Of a DNA stretch of 64,000 nucleotides, positions 1-8,024 are shown piece after piece. The stretch lies in the NCBI RefSeq assembly GCF_049943125.1, contig NZ_CP188040.1:310001-374000 (forward strand), written 5' to 3'. Position 1 is the stretch's first letter. Each line of letters opens with the position of its first letter. The position numbers and the translations under genes were made by a program. Source of the DNA: JAEXZL01 sp049943125 (lineage in GTDB: Bacteria > Bacillota > Clostridia > Clostridiales > Clostridiaceae). The notes beneath the pieces are model-generated. The model was not told the origin of the DNA and searched no databases. It saw only the letters and a list, made by a program, of their open reading frames with translations.

Positions 1-103
1 TCCTACAGCGCTCTTTGTATATATAAATAGTTATTAAGTATATTATACCTGCTATAGAAATCCCCAATAAAATACCAATTAAGACCCCAATATATTTCCC
101 CAT
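1..103 (-). CDS. N-terminus of a small membrane protein, cut by the window edge
   Basis: A minus-strand frame opens with ATG at 103 and stays open to the left edge (34 codons). After MGKYIG comes an uninterrupted hydrophobic helix of about 20 residues and then a basic stretch (YKERCR), so it looks like a membrane protein with one N-terminal anchor. The upstream Shine-Dalgarno-like sequence is weak and rather distant, so the start is uncertain. It lies downstream of the galK terminator in the same direction. No family can be named from so short a piece. Confidence 0.4.
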   Translation of the reverse strand, partial: MGKYIGVLIGILLGISIAGIIYLITIYIYKERCR

Positions 104-212
104 ATCTTTATACTCTACAACTCCCCTTTTAATAAATTTAACTAATTATAATTATCGGTTAATTTTTCCATACATTGTAATACTTTTAATATTCCAATTA
201 TTATATTTTATC

Positions 213-254
213 ACAAAAATAGGTTGGTAAACTATAAAAGTTTGCCAACCTATT
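213..254 (-). terminator. Terminator after galK
   Basis: A stem of about 14 bp with one mismatch, built around GGTTGG / CCAACC, is followed on the minus strand by a T run (ATTTTTG). It begins 5 bases after the galK stop codon and closes the galR-galT-galK operon. Confidence 0.85.
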
Positions 255-259
255 CCCTT

Positions 260-1429
260 TTACTTAAGACTTATTTCTTCTGTACCCTCACCGATACCAC
301 TGAAATAAAAATCTGCCTTAAGTCCTGTCCTATTTAAATAACCTTTTTTAACTGAATCCATAAAGGAATCAATCTCCTTCTTATCTACAAGAGCTATGGC
401 ACAACCACCAAAGCCAGCTCCCGTCATTCTAGCACCTATACAGCCTGGTGCCTTTAAAGCCTCCGAAACTATAGAATCCAATGCTTCCCCAGTTACTTCA
501 TATAGATCTCTTAGGGAATTGTGCGAAGCTGTCAAAAGCTCACCAAAGCTATGGATATCTCCGCTATTAAGAGCTTCAATAGCTTTCTTGACTCTGTGAT
601 TTTCATATACCGCATGCTCAGCTCTCTTTGAAATGTTATCCTTAGTTAGCTTATCCTTAGCCTCTTCAAATTCCTCTGGGGTTAATTGACAGAGGCTAGT
701 AATATCCTTATATTTCTTTAAAGCCTCTAGAGCTTCATCACATTCCGTTCTTCTCTCATTGTACTTTGATTCATTTAAGGCTCTTCTTTTATTGGTGTTC
801 ATGATTACCAAAGTATAACCCTTTAAATCCGCTGATACATAATCATAATTTAGAGTATCACAGTCCAGTAGAATGGCTCTATCCTTTTTTCCCATTCCTA
901 TAGCGAACTGATCCATTATCCCACAGTTAACTCCTACATATTCATTTTCTGCTTTTTGGCATAATTTTACCAGGTCAACCCTAGGAAGGCTTCCATTATT
1001 AAACAGCTTCTCAACCATTACCGCTGTTAATAGTTCTAAGGATGCTGAAGAGGATAATCCTGCTCCATTAGGTATATTTCCTGAAACTAAGATATCCATA
1101 CCACCAACAGAATATCCCTGATCGTGCATAATTTTTATTACACCCTTAGGATAGTTAGCCCAATCGTCTTCTTTTCTATATTGTAAATCATCTAAGGTGG
1201 TAGTTACCCGAAGATCAAAATCAGTGGAGGCTAGGTTCACTACCTTATCTTCTCTTGCTCTCACTACGCCAAAGGTACCAAACTCTAAAGCACAGGGAAA
1301 AACATAGCCACCGTTGTAATCAATATGCTCCCCTATAAGATTAATTCTTCCTGGAGAATGAAAAAGCCTAATATCCCCCTCGGCTCCATAAAGGGTTTTA
1401 AAACTCTCTAATACCTTCTTCCCTTCCAT
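260..1429 (-). CDS. galK: Galactokinase
   Basis: Phosphorylates alpha-D-galactose to galactose 1-phosphate with ATP, the first committed step of the cytoplasmic Leloir pathway. The 389-residue protein has the usual family length. It carries the galactokinase signature GRINLIGEHIDYNGG (residues 27-41), the GHMP-kinase phosphate loop (NGAGLSSSAS, near residue 120) and the third GHMP motif GAGFGGCAIAL near the C-terminus. It is the last gene of a minus-strand operon: 15 bases separate it from galT upstream, and a strong terminator follows. Regulation is probably by the LacI-type protein encoded first in the operon. Confidence 0.97.
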   Translation of the reverse strand: MEGKKVLESFKTLYGAEGDIRLFHSPGRINLIGEHIDYNGGYVFPCALEFGTFGVVRAREDKVVNLASTDFDLRVTTTLDDLQYRKEDDWANYPKGVIKIMHDQGYSVGGMDILVSGNIPNGAGLSSSASLELLTAVMVEKLFNNGSLPRVDLVKLCQKAENEYVGVNCGIMDQFAIGMGKKDRAILLDCDTLNYDYVSADLKGYTLVIMNTNKRRALNESKYNERRTECDEALEALKKYKDITSLCQLTPEEFEEAKDKLTKDNISKRAEHAVYENHRVKKAIEALNSGDIHSFGELLTASHNSLRDLYEVTGEALDSIVSEALKAPGCIGARMTGAGFGGCAIALVDKKEIDSFMDSVKKGYLNRTGLKADFYFSGIGEGTEEISLK

Positions 1430-1444
1430 AATGTAGTCTCCTTA

Positions 1445-2428
1445 TTATTTATTTTTATTTAGATATCTTTTATAGGCTTCTCTAAGCTCCATAGCTGTAT
1501 CCTCCACAGAAGCTGGATTGCAGGCTGCCCAGGCACCCATTTCTGAGGAAGCATAATACTTAATCTTTTCCTTAGACCTTAAAGGTGGATAAAACTCCAC
1601 ATGGAAGTGATAATAATCCTCATGGCCTTCATATTCAGGAGAATTAACAGGACCCTGGTGTATATTCATCATATAAGGGAAGGGTTTATCGAATAATGAA
1701 TCAAAGGTTCCCGTTACAGCCTGTAGAATCTCAGCAAAGCTGTCCTTCTCTCTGCTGCTAAAATCGATTATCTTATTTCTATGCTGCTTGCTAGTAATAA
1801 ATATTCCATAAGGATAGTCAGTGAAATAAGGAAGATATGCCATAAAATCCTCATTTTCCATTATTATTCTTTCCTTAAAGCTTTCCTCCTCCTTATTCAT
1901 CCTGCATATCAGACACTGACAGTTAGCTTTATAAAAATCTCTGCTGGAATTGAGCTCTGTTTGAAGCTTTAAAGGCATCTTTGAATAACCATAAATCTGC
2001 CCATGGGGATGAGGCATGGTTACACCAACCTCTTCCCCCCTATTCTCAAAGAGGAAGATAAATTTTATCTTCTCATCCTTAGAAAGCTCCTCAAATCTTT
2101 CGCACCACAAATCCACAAGCTTTCTTATATGTTCCTTTGGAAGCTGTGAAAGTGATTTATTATGCTCTGGAGAATAAAGAATAACCTCACATTTTCCATA
2201 GGCCTCTGCACTTTTATAAAATTCAGAGCCTACGGCATCTGGTACTGGCGGCTCTTGGGATAATGCTGGGAAATCATTGTCATACTTATGCACCTCATAA
2301 TCATCAGGCACCTTTCCTGAGCCCGGACAAAAAGGGCACCAATCCTTTGGCATCTGTGGTCTATTCTGTCTGTGAGATGCTACTATAGTCCAATCCTGTA
2401 ATAATGGATTCCATCTTAATTCAGCCAT
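1445..2428 (-). CDS. galT: Galactose-1-phosphate uridylyltransferase
   Basis: Transfers UMP from UDP-glucose to galactose 1-phosphate (Leloir pathway). The 327-residue protein has the class I HIT-superfamily layout: a zinc-ligand pair CPFC at residues 31-34, and the active site HPHGQ at 140-144, where His142 would be the uridylylated nucleophile. It sits between the LacI-family regulator (51-base gap) and galK (15-base gap), so it is co-transcribed with them. No galE or galM is in the window, so epimerisation of UDP-galactose must be encoded elsewhere. Confidence 0.96.
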   Translation of the reverse strand: MAELRWNPLLQDWTIVASHRQNRPQMPKDWCPFCPGSGKVPDDYEVHKYDNDFPALSQEPPVPDAVGSEFYKSAEAYGKCEVILYSPEHNKSLSQLPKEHIRKLVDLWCERFEELSKDEKIKFIFLFENRGEEVGVTMPHPHGQIYGYSKMPLKLQTELNSSRDFYKANCQCLICRMNKEEESFKERIIMENEDFMAYLPYFTDYPYGIFITSKQHRNKIIDFSSREKDSFAEILQAVTGTFDSLFDKPFPYMMNIHQGPVNSPEYEGHEDYYHFHVEFYPPLRSKEKIKYYASSEMGAWAACNPASVEDTAMELREAYKRYLNKNK

Positions 2429-2479
2429 TTTTTAATTCCTCCTAAATTAATTTCTCATAAGCTTTATAATTGCAATATT

Positions 2480-3490
2480 TTATGTGCTTTCTCTTAAAAC
2501 AAGCCTTGTATCTAATATAATTCTGTTATCTCCATCAATTTTAGAGAACATCTTATTTAATAGGAGCTCAGCTGCCTGTTCACCTAATGCTTCTGTACCT
2601 AAGTCCACGGTAGTTATTCCTGGAGAGCTTATATAGCTCAAGGGAGTATTATCATAGCCAATAACCCCCATATCCTTGGGCACATGAACATTGTTGTTTC
2701 TCAAAGCAGAAATAAGAGCAGAGGCCATGAGGTCATTACAGGCTATCACAGCATCAGGTAGCTCCTCGTTGCTTCTCACCATCTTCAGAGCTATTTTCTC
2801 TATCTCACTAACAACCTTCAGGTTGTTACCCTTCTTAACCCTAATAACCTTATGGTAGCCTATATCATATGCTTTCAGTATATCGCTATAAATAGCTTCT
2901 CTAATATCCAAGGAGTGAGATCTCTGTCCTCTTAAAAGAGCAATTCTCTTCTTCCCCTGGTTAACAAAGCATTCTAAGGCTTTTTCCATACCATTTCTTT
3001 CATCGTAAAAAATGCCTTCAATTTCTAGCTGAACCTTAGGATCATGCGAACCTATTATAATAAGTGGTAGCTGTTCTGAAAGAGCTGTAAGGTAGCCAGA
3101 TTTAATATTATCTAAAGATGGGTCAATAAGAATAAGTCCATCTACCTTTCTTTCCAGAAGCTCCTTAATATATTCCTGTTCCACTTCAAAATTACCATCA
3201 GTGGTGGAGAGCTGAACATGATAGTTCTCCTCAATGAGCTTTCTTTGTAAATCCTCCACAATAGAAGAAAAAAACCAGTTGGTGATACTTGGTACAATTA
3301 CACCAATAATCTGACTCCTTCCTGTTATGAGTCCTCTGGCTAAGGGATTAGGCTTAAAATTCAGTTTTTTTATTGCAGCTTCCACCTTCATTTTCGTAGA
3401 GATTTTAACTGGATAATTATTATTAATTACTCTTGAAACGGTAGTAATAGAGACTCCAGCTTCTCTAGCTACATCATTTATAGTTGCCAT
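2480..3490 (-). CDS. galR: LacI/GalR-family repressor of the galactose operon
   Basis: A 336-residue DNA-binding regulator. An N-terminal LacI helix-turn-helix (INDVAREAGVSITTVSRVIN) is followed by a periplasmic-binding-protein-like effector domain (IIGVIVPSITNWFF, then AVIACNDLMA and GVIGYDNTPLS). A start at the ATG at 3490 fits best, because GAGGAG lies 9 bases upstream; the ATG at 3496 is only 3 bases from it. It is the first gene of galR-galT-galK. Two dyads flank its promoter, which suggests autoregulation. The symbol rests on the gal context; the inducer is inferred, not seen. Confidence 0.9.
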   Translation of the reverse strand: MATINDVAREAGVSITTVSRVINNNYPVKISTKMKVEAAIKKLNFKPNPLARGLITGRSQIIGVIVPSITNWFFSSIVEDLQRKLIEENYHVQLSTTDGNFEVEQEYIKELLERKVDGLILIDPSLDNIKSGYLTALSEQLPLIIIGSHDPKVQLEIEGIFYDERNGMEKALECFVNQGKKRIALLRGQRSHSLDIREAIYSDILKAYDIGYHKVIRVKKGNNLKVVSEIEKIALKMVRSNEELPDAVIACNDLMASALISALRNNNVHVPKDMGVIGYDNTPLSYISSPGITTVDLGTEALGEQAAELLLNKMFSKIDGDNRIILDTRLVLREST

Positions 3491-3506
3491 AATCATCAGC
3501 TCCTCG

Positions 3507-3530
3507 GTTATAGAAAACCTTTTCTATAAC
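3507..3530 (-). promoter_or_regulatory. Perfect 24-bp dyad, probable GalR operator O1
   Basis: A perfect inverted repeat with 11-bp arms (GTTATAGAAAA) around a 2-bp centre sits between the -10 box and the ribosome binding site of the LacI-family gene. Its core TAGAAAA-TTTTCTA resembles operators of LacI/GalR-family proteins. It could also fold as a hairpin in the 5' leader RNA, but its place at the transcription start favours an operator. Confidence 0.65.
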
Positions 3531-3559
3531 ATTATAATAAATAGTTCTAATGATTTCAA
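3531..3559 (-). promoter_or_regulatory. Sigma-A promoter of galR-galT-galK
   Basis: On the minus strand TTGAAA (3554-3559) and TATAAT (3531-3536) are separated by exactly 17 bases. The pair sits between two dyads, 3507-3530 and 3565-3580. Confidence 0.75.
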
Positions 3560-3564
3560 TAGCT

Positions 3565-3580
3565 TGTAAAAACTTTTACA
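3565..3580 (-). promoter_or_regulatory. Second dyad operator O2, upstream of the -35 box
   Basis: TGTAAAAACTTTTACA is an inverted repeat with 7-bp arms and a 2-bp centre. It resembles the TGTAAA...TTTACA operators of LacI/GalR-family and catabolite-control proteins. It ends 5 bases upstream of the -35 box, so with O1 it brackets the promoter. Confidence 0.6.
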
Positions 3581-3592
3581 TCTTCTACATAA

Positions 3593-3638
3593 TCAACAAA
3601 AAGGACACCCAATTACAACAGCTTTTGGATGTCCTTAA
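3593..3638 (-). terminator. Terminator after the GltA-like gene
   Basis: A stem of AAGGACATCCAA pairs with TTGGGTGTCCTT (one G-U pair) and is followed on the minus strand by TTTTTG. It begins 13 bases beyond the stop codon of the oxidoreductase gene at 3651. Confidence 0.85.
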
Positions 3639-3650
3639 AACCATATTTTA

Positions 3651-4859
3651 TTATTTATTTCTCAATATATATTCTTCCATAGCTTCAGCAACTACCTTTG
3701 CATGAGCAGCAGCCTGAACTACAGTTTTGGCTCCAGTAACTACATCACCGGAAGCAAAGACTCCTTCTCTTGTGGTGTGACCCTTATCATCAGTTAATAA
3801 CAGTCCCCACTTATCTGTATTTAAACCAGTAGTATTTGCTACAATGTTATTTTTGGGAGACTGACTAACAGATATTATGATAGAATCACAGCTGAATAAT
3901 CCTGTTTCTGCCTCTTCTCCCTCAGGATTATTTGTAGCTTCATATATTATACCTTCTTCTGTAAGCTCCAGTGGTGACTTAAACAGCTCAAATTTTACAC
4001 CTTCATCAAGGGCTCCCTGAAGCTCAGCCTTAGTAGCTGTTATTTCATCCATACCCTTTCTATAAAGGATAGTAACCTCTTTAACCCCATTTCTTTTTGC
4101 CGTTCTAGCCGCATCCATAGCAACATCCCCAGCACCTATAATACCCAATCTATCTCCTAATTTATATACCTCAGGAGCTTTTAAGTAATCTATAGCATAA
4201 TGAACATTGCCTAGGCTTTCTCCTTTTATATTTAAGGTTTTTGGATTCCAAACACCAGTACCTATGAATATCGCCTTATAGCCATCATAAAATAACTTAT
4301 CTAAGGTTAGTACTGGACCAATTAATGTATTAGGTCTTATTTTAACCCCAAGCTCTATAAGCCTAGCTTCATAATGCTCTAATATGCTTTTTGGAAGCCT
4401 AAATTCAGGAATCCCATATCTTAAAACTCCACCTATCTTATCGTGAGTATCAAATATAGTAACCTTATAGCCCTTCTGTGCCAGTATAAAAGCAATTGTT
4501 ATACCCGCTGGACCTCCTCCAACTATAGCAACCCTTTCCTCTTTGTCAGCTTCTTTATCCAGCTTTATATTTTCTAAATAATATTTTGATACGTGCTTTT
4601 CTATATCACAAAACCTAACAGGCTCAGATTTAATTCCTTTAATGCAATTACCAAGACATTGGCTTTCATGAGGACATACAATTGCACAGACTAAAGATAA
4701 TGGATTATTCTTAAATAATATCTCTCCAGCCTTAGCTATCTGTCCTTTACTAAATTCTTCAATAACCTCTGGAATAGATGTGCTTATAGGACAGTTATTT
4801 TTGCACCTAGGGTTCTTGCACCTTAAACATCTATCCGCTTCTACTACCAATTGTTTCAT
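3651..4859 (-). CDS. GltA-like NAD(P)/FAD oxidoreductase (glutamate synthase small-subunit type)
   Basis: A 402-residue flavoprotein of the glutamate synthase small-subunit / NfnB / dihydropyrimidine dehydrogenase N-terminal family. The N-terminus carries two Fe-S cysteine groups (CLRCKNPRCKNNCP, then CxxxCPHESQCLGNC). An FAD Rossmann motif (VAIVGGGPAG) and a second dinucleotide site (GIIGAGDVAMDAAR) follow, and GVFASGDV lies near the C-terminus. An in-frame ATG lies farther upstream at 4898, but the start at 4859 has AAAGGAG at good spacing. No glutamate synthase large subunit is adjacent and the gene appears monocistronic, so the electron acceptor and physiological reaction are open; an NADPH-linked electron-transfer role is likely. 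Confidence 0.85.
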   Translation of the reverse strand: MKQLVVEADRCLRCKNPRCKNNCPISTSIPEVIEEFSKGQIAKAGEILFKNNPLSLVCAIVCPHESQCLGNCIKGIKSEPVRFCDIEKHVSKYYLENIKLDKEADKEERVAIVGGGPAGITIAFILAQKGYKVTIFDTHDKIGGVLRYGIPEFRLPKSILEHYEARLIELGVKIRPNTLIGPVLTLDKLFYDGYKAIFIGTGVWNPKTLNIKGESLGNVHYAIDYLKAPEVYKLGDRLGIIGAGDVAMDAARTAKRNGVKEVTILYRKGMDEITATKAELQGALDEGVKFELFKSPLELTEEGIIYEATNNPEGEEAETGLFSCDSIIISVSQSPKNNIVANTTGLNTDKWGLLLTDDKGHTTREGVFASGDVVTGAKTVVQAAAHAKVVAEAMEEYILRNK

Positions 4860-5319
4860 ATTCTCAATCTTCTCCTTTATTAATATAACGGTATACATTA
4901 TAACATCATATACATATACTTTTAAAGTTATGTTATTTAATAAACAAAGTATTAGAAAGTACTAAATAATCAAACTATTAATAATTTAGCAAAACACTAT
5001 CTTATAGTACTAATTCTCCCAAGTATTTCAAGAAGCATTGTTTAACCCATTCCTTATTTTTATATATCTTCCACTATATACTTCAATATATATAAATCTA
5101 GGCAACATATACCATTTTATACAGAAGAGCATTATCAAAATTATAACAATCTAAAAATAAACTTATTATGCTTTATAAACCAAAACTCTCGATGCTATTA
5201 TCACGGTTCTTTAATTCTTTTCACTATTTAAAGTCTCAAATAATAGTATGCTGCATTTATTCAATCCAATTCAAAAATCTACTAATAAGCTTAGGAGGAA
5301 AAAGATGTATAAAATTACT
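4860..5319. other. Gene-free AT-rich stretch
   Basis: No convincing coding frame, RNA fold or repeat was seen here. It holds the upstream region of the GltA-like gene, including a TATAAT on the minus strand near 4900. Toward 5300 there is an AGGAGG followed by ATG on the plus strand, but that frame runs antisense through the glmM terminator and glmM itself and is judged spurious. Confidence 0.6.
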
Positions 5320-5373
5320 AAAAGGAGCCAAGGCACAAGACATATACCAGTCCATAGTGCATTAGCTCCTTTT
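5320..5373 (-). terminator. Hairpin downstream of glmM
   Basis: AAAAGGAGC and GCTCCTTTT pair across a long loop, extended by CAC-GTG inner pairing. It lies about 20 bases after the glmM stop. The T run is short (CTCCTTTTAG), so it may be a modest terminator. Confidence 0.55.
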
Positions 5374-5390
5374 ATTTCTATCTATAAGGC

Positions 5391-6740
5391 TTATTTATTA
5401 GCTTTCTCTTCAATATGCTTAGCAAGTTTATTTGCAATTTCCTCTATTGCTGCCTGGTCTTCGCCTTCAAGCATTACTCTTACTAAAGGCTCAGTACCAG
5501 AAGGTCTTATAAGAACACGACCTCTTCCCTGCATTTTTTCTTCAATCTCTCTTATTTCTGCTGCTATTTCCTCATCAGCTATATGGATGTCCTTTTTATT
5601 ATTAGGAACCTTAGCATTGACCAAAACCTGAGGAAGCTCTGTCATACAAGCAGCAAGCTCTGATAAGGTCTTTTTGCTTTTCTTTACTATAGAAGCCAGC
5701 TGAAGAGCTGTAACTAATCCATCTCCAGTGGTATTAAAGTCTAGGAAGATTATATGACCGGATTGTTCTCCTCCAAGCTTGTAATTATTCTTAAGCATTT
5801 CTTCTAGAACATATCTGTCTCCAACCTTTGTTTTAATTCTCTTGATATCATCCTTATCGCAGGCTATATCAAGTCCTAGGTTACTCATAACAGTCACCAC
5901 AAGGGTATTATCCTTAAGCCTTCCATGATCTCTTAGATATTTGGCACAGATAAGCAGTATATAATCACCATTTATTAGCTTACCTGTTTCATCTACAGCA
6001 AGACATCGGTCTGCATCTCCATCAAAGGCAAAGCCCATATGACATTTTTTTCTTACCACGTAATCCATAAGCTCTTCAGGATGAGTGGATCCACAGTTTT
6101 CATTTATATTTACTCCATCTGGATTATCATTTATAACAACAACCTCAGCACCTAATTCTCTGAAAGCTTCAACAGCAACCTGATAGCTTGCTCCATTAGC
6201 ACAGTCTAGAGCTATCTTAAGACCTTTTAAATCAGCTCCTATGGTTTCCTTGGCAAAATCCTTATAATCCTCAAGAGCAGTGGCTTCCTTTACCGTTCTT
6301 CCTATATTACTGCCTACAGGATTAGGGACATTTTTAAAGTCCTCTTCTATAACCTTTTGTATCTCATCCTCCAGCTCATCGGAAAGCTTTAATCCTCTAT
6401 TATCAAAAAACTTTATTCCATTAAACTCCACAGGATTGTGAGAGGCAGAAATCATTACACCGGCATCGGCACCATATTCCTTTACTAAATATGCAATTGC
6501 AGGAGTAGGTATAACTCCAAGAGATACAGCTTCAGCTCCTACTGATAATATTCCTGAGATTAGTGCTGCTTCTAGCATATCTCCAGATATTCTCGTATCT
6601 CTTCCTACTAAAATCCTTGGTTTATGAGTGCCCTCTGTTAATACAAAAGCCCCTGCTCTTCCTAATGAATAGGCAATACCTGCAGTGAGTTCTGTATTTG
6701 CCACTCCTCTAACACCGTCAGTGCCAAACATTCTTCCCAT
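5391..6740 (-). CDS. glmM: Phosphoglucosamine mutase
   Basis: Interconverts glucosamine 6-phosphate and glucosamine 1-phosphate for UDP-GlcNAc and peptidoglycan synthesis. The 449-residue protein, counted from the ATG at 6740 (preceded by AAAGGGAAG), has exactly the family length; a longer upstream frame adds 25 unlikely residues. Visible motifs are FGTDGVRG near the N-terminus, the phosphoserine loop GVMISASHNP near residue 100, the metal loop FDGDADR, and the C-terminal phosphate-binding RPSGTEPLVRVMLE. In many Firmicutes glmM follows cdaA-cdaR; here those genes are about 30 kb away. Confidence 0.97.
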   Translation of the reverse strand: MGRMFGTDGVRGVANTELTAGIAYSLGRAGAFVLTEGTHKPRILVGRDTRISGDMLEAALISGILSVGAEAVSLGVIPTPAIAYLVKEYGADAGVMISASHNPVEFNGIKFFDNRGLKLSDELEDEIQKVIEEDFKNVPNPVGSNIGRTVKEATALEDYKDFAKETIGADLKGLKIALDCANGASYQVAVEAFRELGAEVVVINDNPDGVNINENCGSTHPEELMDYVVRKKCHMGFAFDGDADRCLAVDETGKLINGDYILLICAKYLRDHGRLKDNTLVVTVMSNLGLDIACDKDDIKRIKTKVGDRYVLEEMLKNNYKLGGEQSGHIIFLDFNTTGDGLVTALQLASIVKKSKKTLSELAACMTELPQVLVNAKVPNNKKDIHIADEEIAAEIREIEEKMQGRGRVLIRPSGTEPLVRVMLEGEDQAAIEEIANKLAKHIEEKANK

Positions 6741-6864
6741 AATATCTTCCCTTTCTACTTTCAATTTTCCTGTATTACTAACAACAATTATAATATATTT
6801 TATAAATATAAACAATGTAATAAGAGCATAACCCCCATTCCCCTGTTGATTATACTCTTAAACC

Positions 6865-7973
6865 CTATCTATTTATTATATAATTTACCAGGGAATATAT
6901 TCCATAAAACAATGTGTCATCCTCTACATCAAAGTATGGTGAGTGAAGAGGATGCTTGCCTTTTAATTCGCCAGTAACTCCCAATCTAAAATGCACTGAA
7001 GGAACCTCTAAAGCAAAAAATGCAAAATCATCAGCACCAAAGGTCTTATCTATAGGAAGTACATTTTCTTCTCCTAATAACTCCTTTGTTATCTTTATGA
7101 ATCTCTCTGTTACCTTAGGCTCACTTATTACAGGAGGATAACCAAATACATAGTCAACCTCAGCGCTGCAGCCATAGTTCTCCGCAGCATTGACAGCTGT
7201 AGCCTTTATCATTTCTGCTAGCTTATATCTTAAAGCTTCATCAAAGGTTCTTACGGTACCCATAAGCACTATATCCTTTGGTATAACATTAGTTGCCTTT
7301 CCACCATTTATAGCTGTAAAGGTAATAACATGCTCATTCTGAGGATCTATCTGACTCCTGGACTTTATGTTAACTCCTTGAATTATTTCCATGGCTGGGT
7401 AAATTGGATTTTTACATTGATGAGGCATAGCCGCATGACCACCTACACCCTTAATAGTAATTATAAAGTCATCCACAGAACCCATAGAAGGGCCAGCTTC
7501 CACCTGGATTTTTCCTATTTCCAATCCTGGCCATACATGATAGCCTATGGCCTCCGTTACCTTTGGCTCTAAGAGTGCCCCCTCCCTTATCATTGGAAGA
7601 GCTCCCCCTGATCCTCCTCTGCTGGTTGGAATAAGAACTTTACACAGCCATCATAGCCAATATCTTTAAGGACCATCATAGTACCAAGAGCTATACCCAT
7701 GTGGTAATCATGTCCACAAAGATGGCTAACACCATTTATAGGAAGAGCATCCATATCAGCTCTTACAGCAATAGCTTCCTCTCCTTCATTTAGAAGTGCT
7801 ATAATCCCTGTGCCAGCACAGCGCTTACTTTTTATTCCTTCCTTTTCTAATACTTCCTCTAGAATTCTTTGAGTCTTAAATTCCTGAAAGGCAAGCTCTG
7901 CATTTTCATTAAGCTTAAGCCTTAGGGCCTTTATCTCTTCTAGTCTATTTTCAATAGCTTGCTTTATTTCCAT
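6865..7973 (-). pseudogene. M20-family amidohydrolase, split by a -1 frameshift
   Basis: Two adjoining frames together make one M20D metallopeptidase/amidohydrolase (the N-acyl amino acid or N-acetyldiaminopimelate deacetylase type). The first (7973 to 7590) holds VRADMDALPI, the metal ligands CGHDYH and FLFQPAEE. The second (7593 to 6865) begins exactly where the family continues (PMIREGALLEP) and runs through GGHAAMPH and GADDFAFF to the end. Restoring one base in the GGAGGAT context near 7611-7616 rejoins them as QPAEEGSGGALPMIREGA. The start at 7973 has GAAGGAG. Upstream is a YfcC-type carrier, so the pair may once have imported and hydrolysed an acylated amino acid. It could be a real pseudogene or a sequencing error. 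Confidence 0.85.
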
Positions 7974-8024
7974 ATTAATATCTCCTTCTGTAAAACGTTC
8001 CACAGCTTAATTAGCAAATATATT

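Noticed and set aside
5300..5631. Plus-strand frame with AGGAGG and ATG near 5305
   Set aside because: It runs through the glmM terminator and antisense through glmM; the ribosome-binding-like sequence is probably chance in purine-rich DNA.
7590..7610. Stop-codon readthrough or selenocysteine at the TGA in the M20 gene
   Set aside because: The downstream family sequence is in another frame, so a single-base deletion explains it and readthrough does not.
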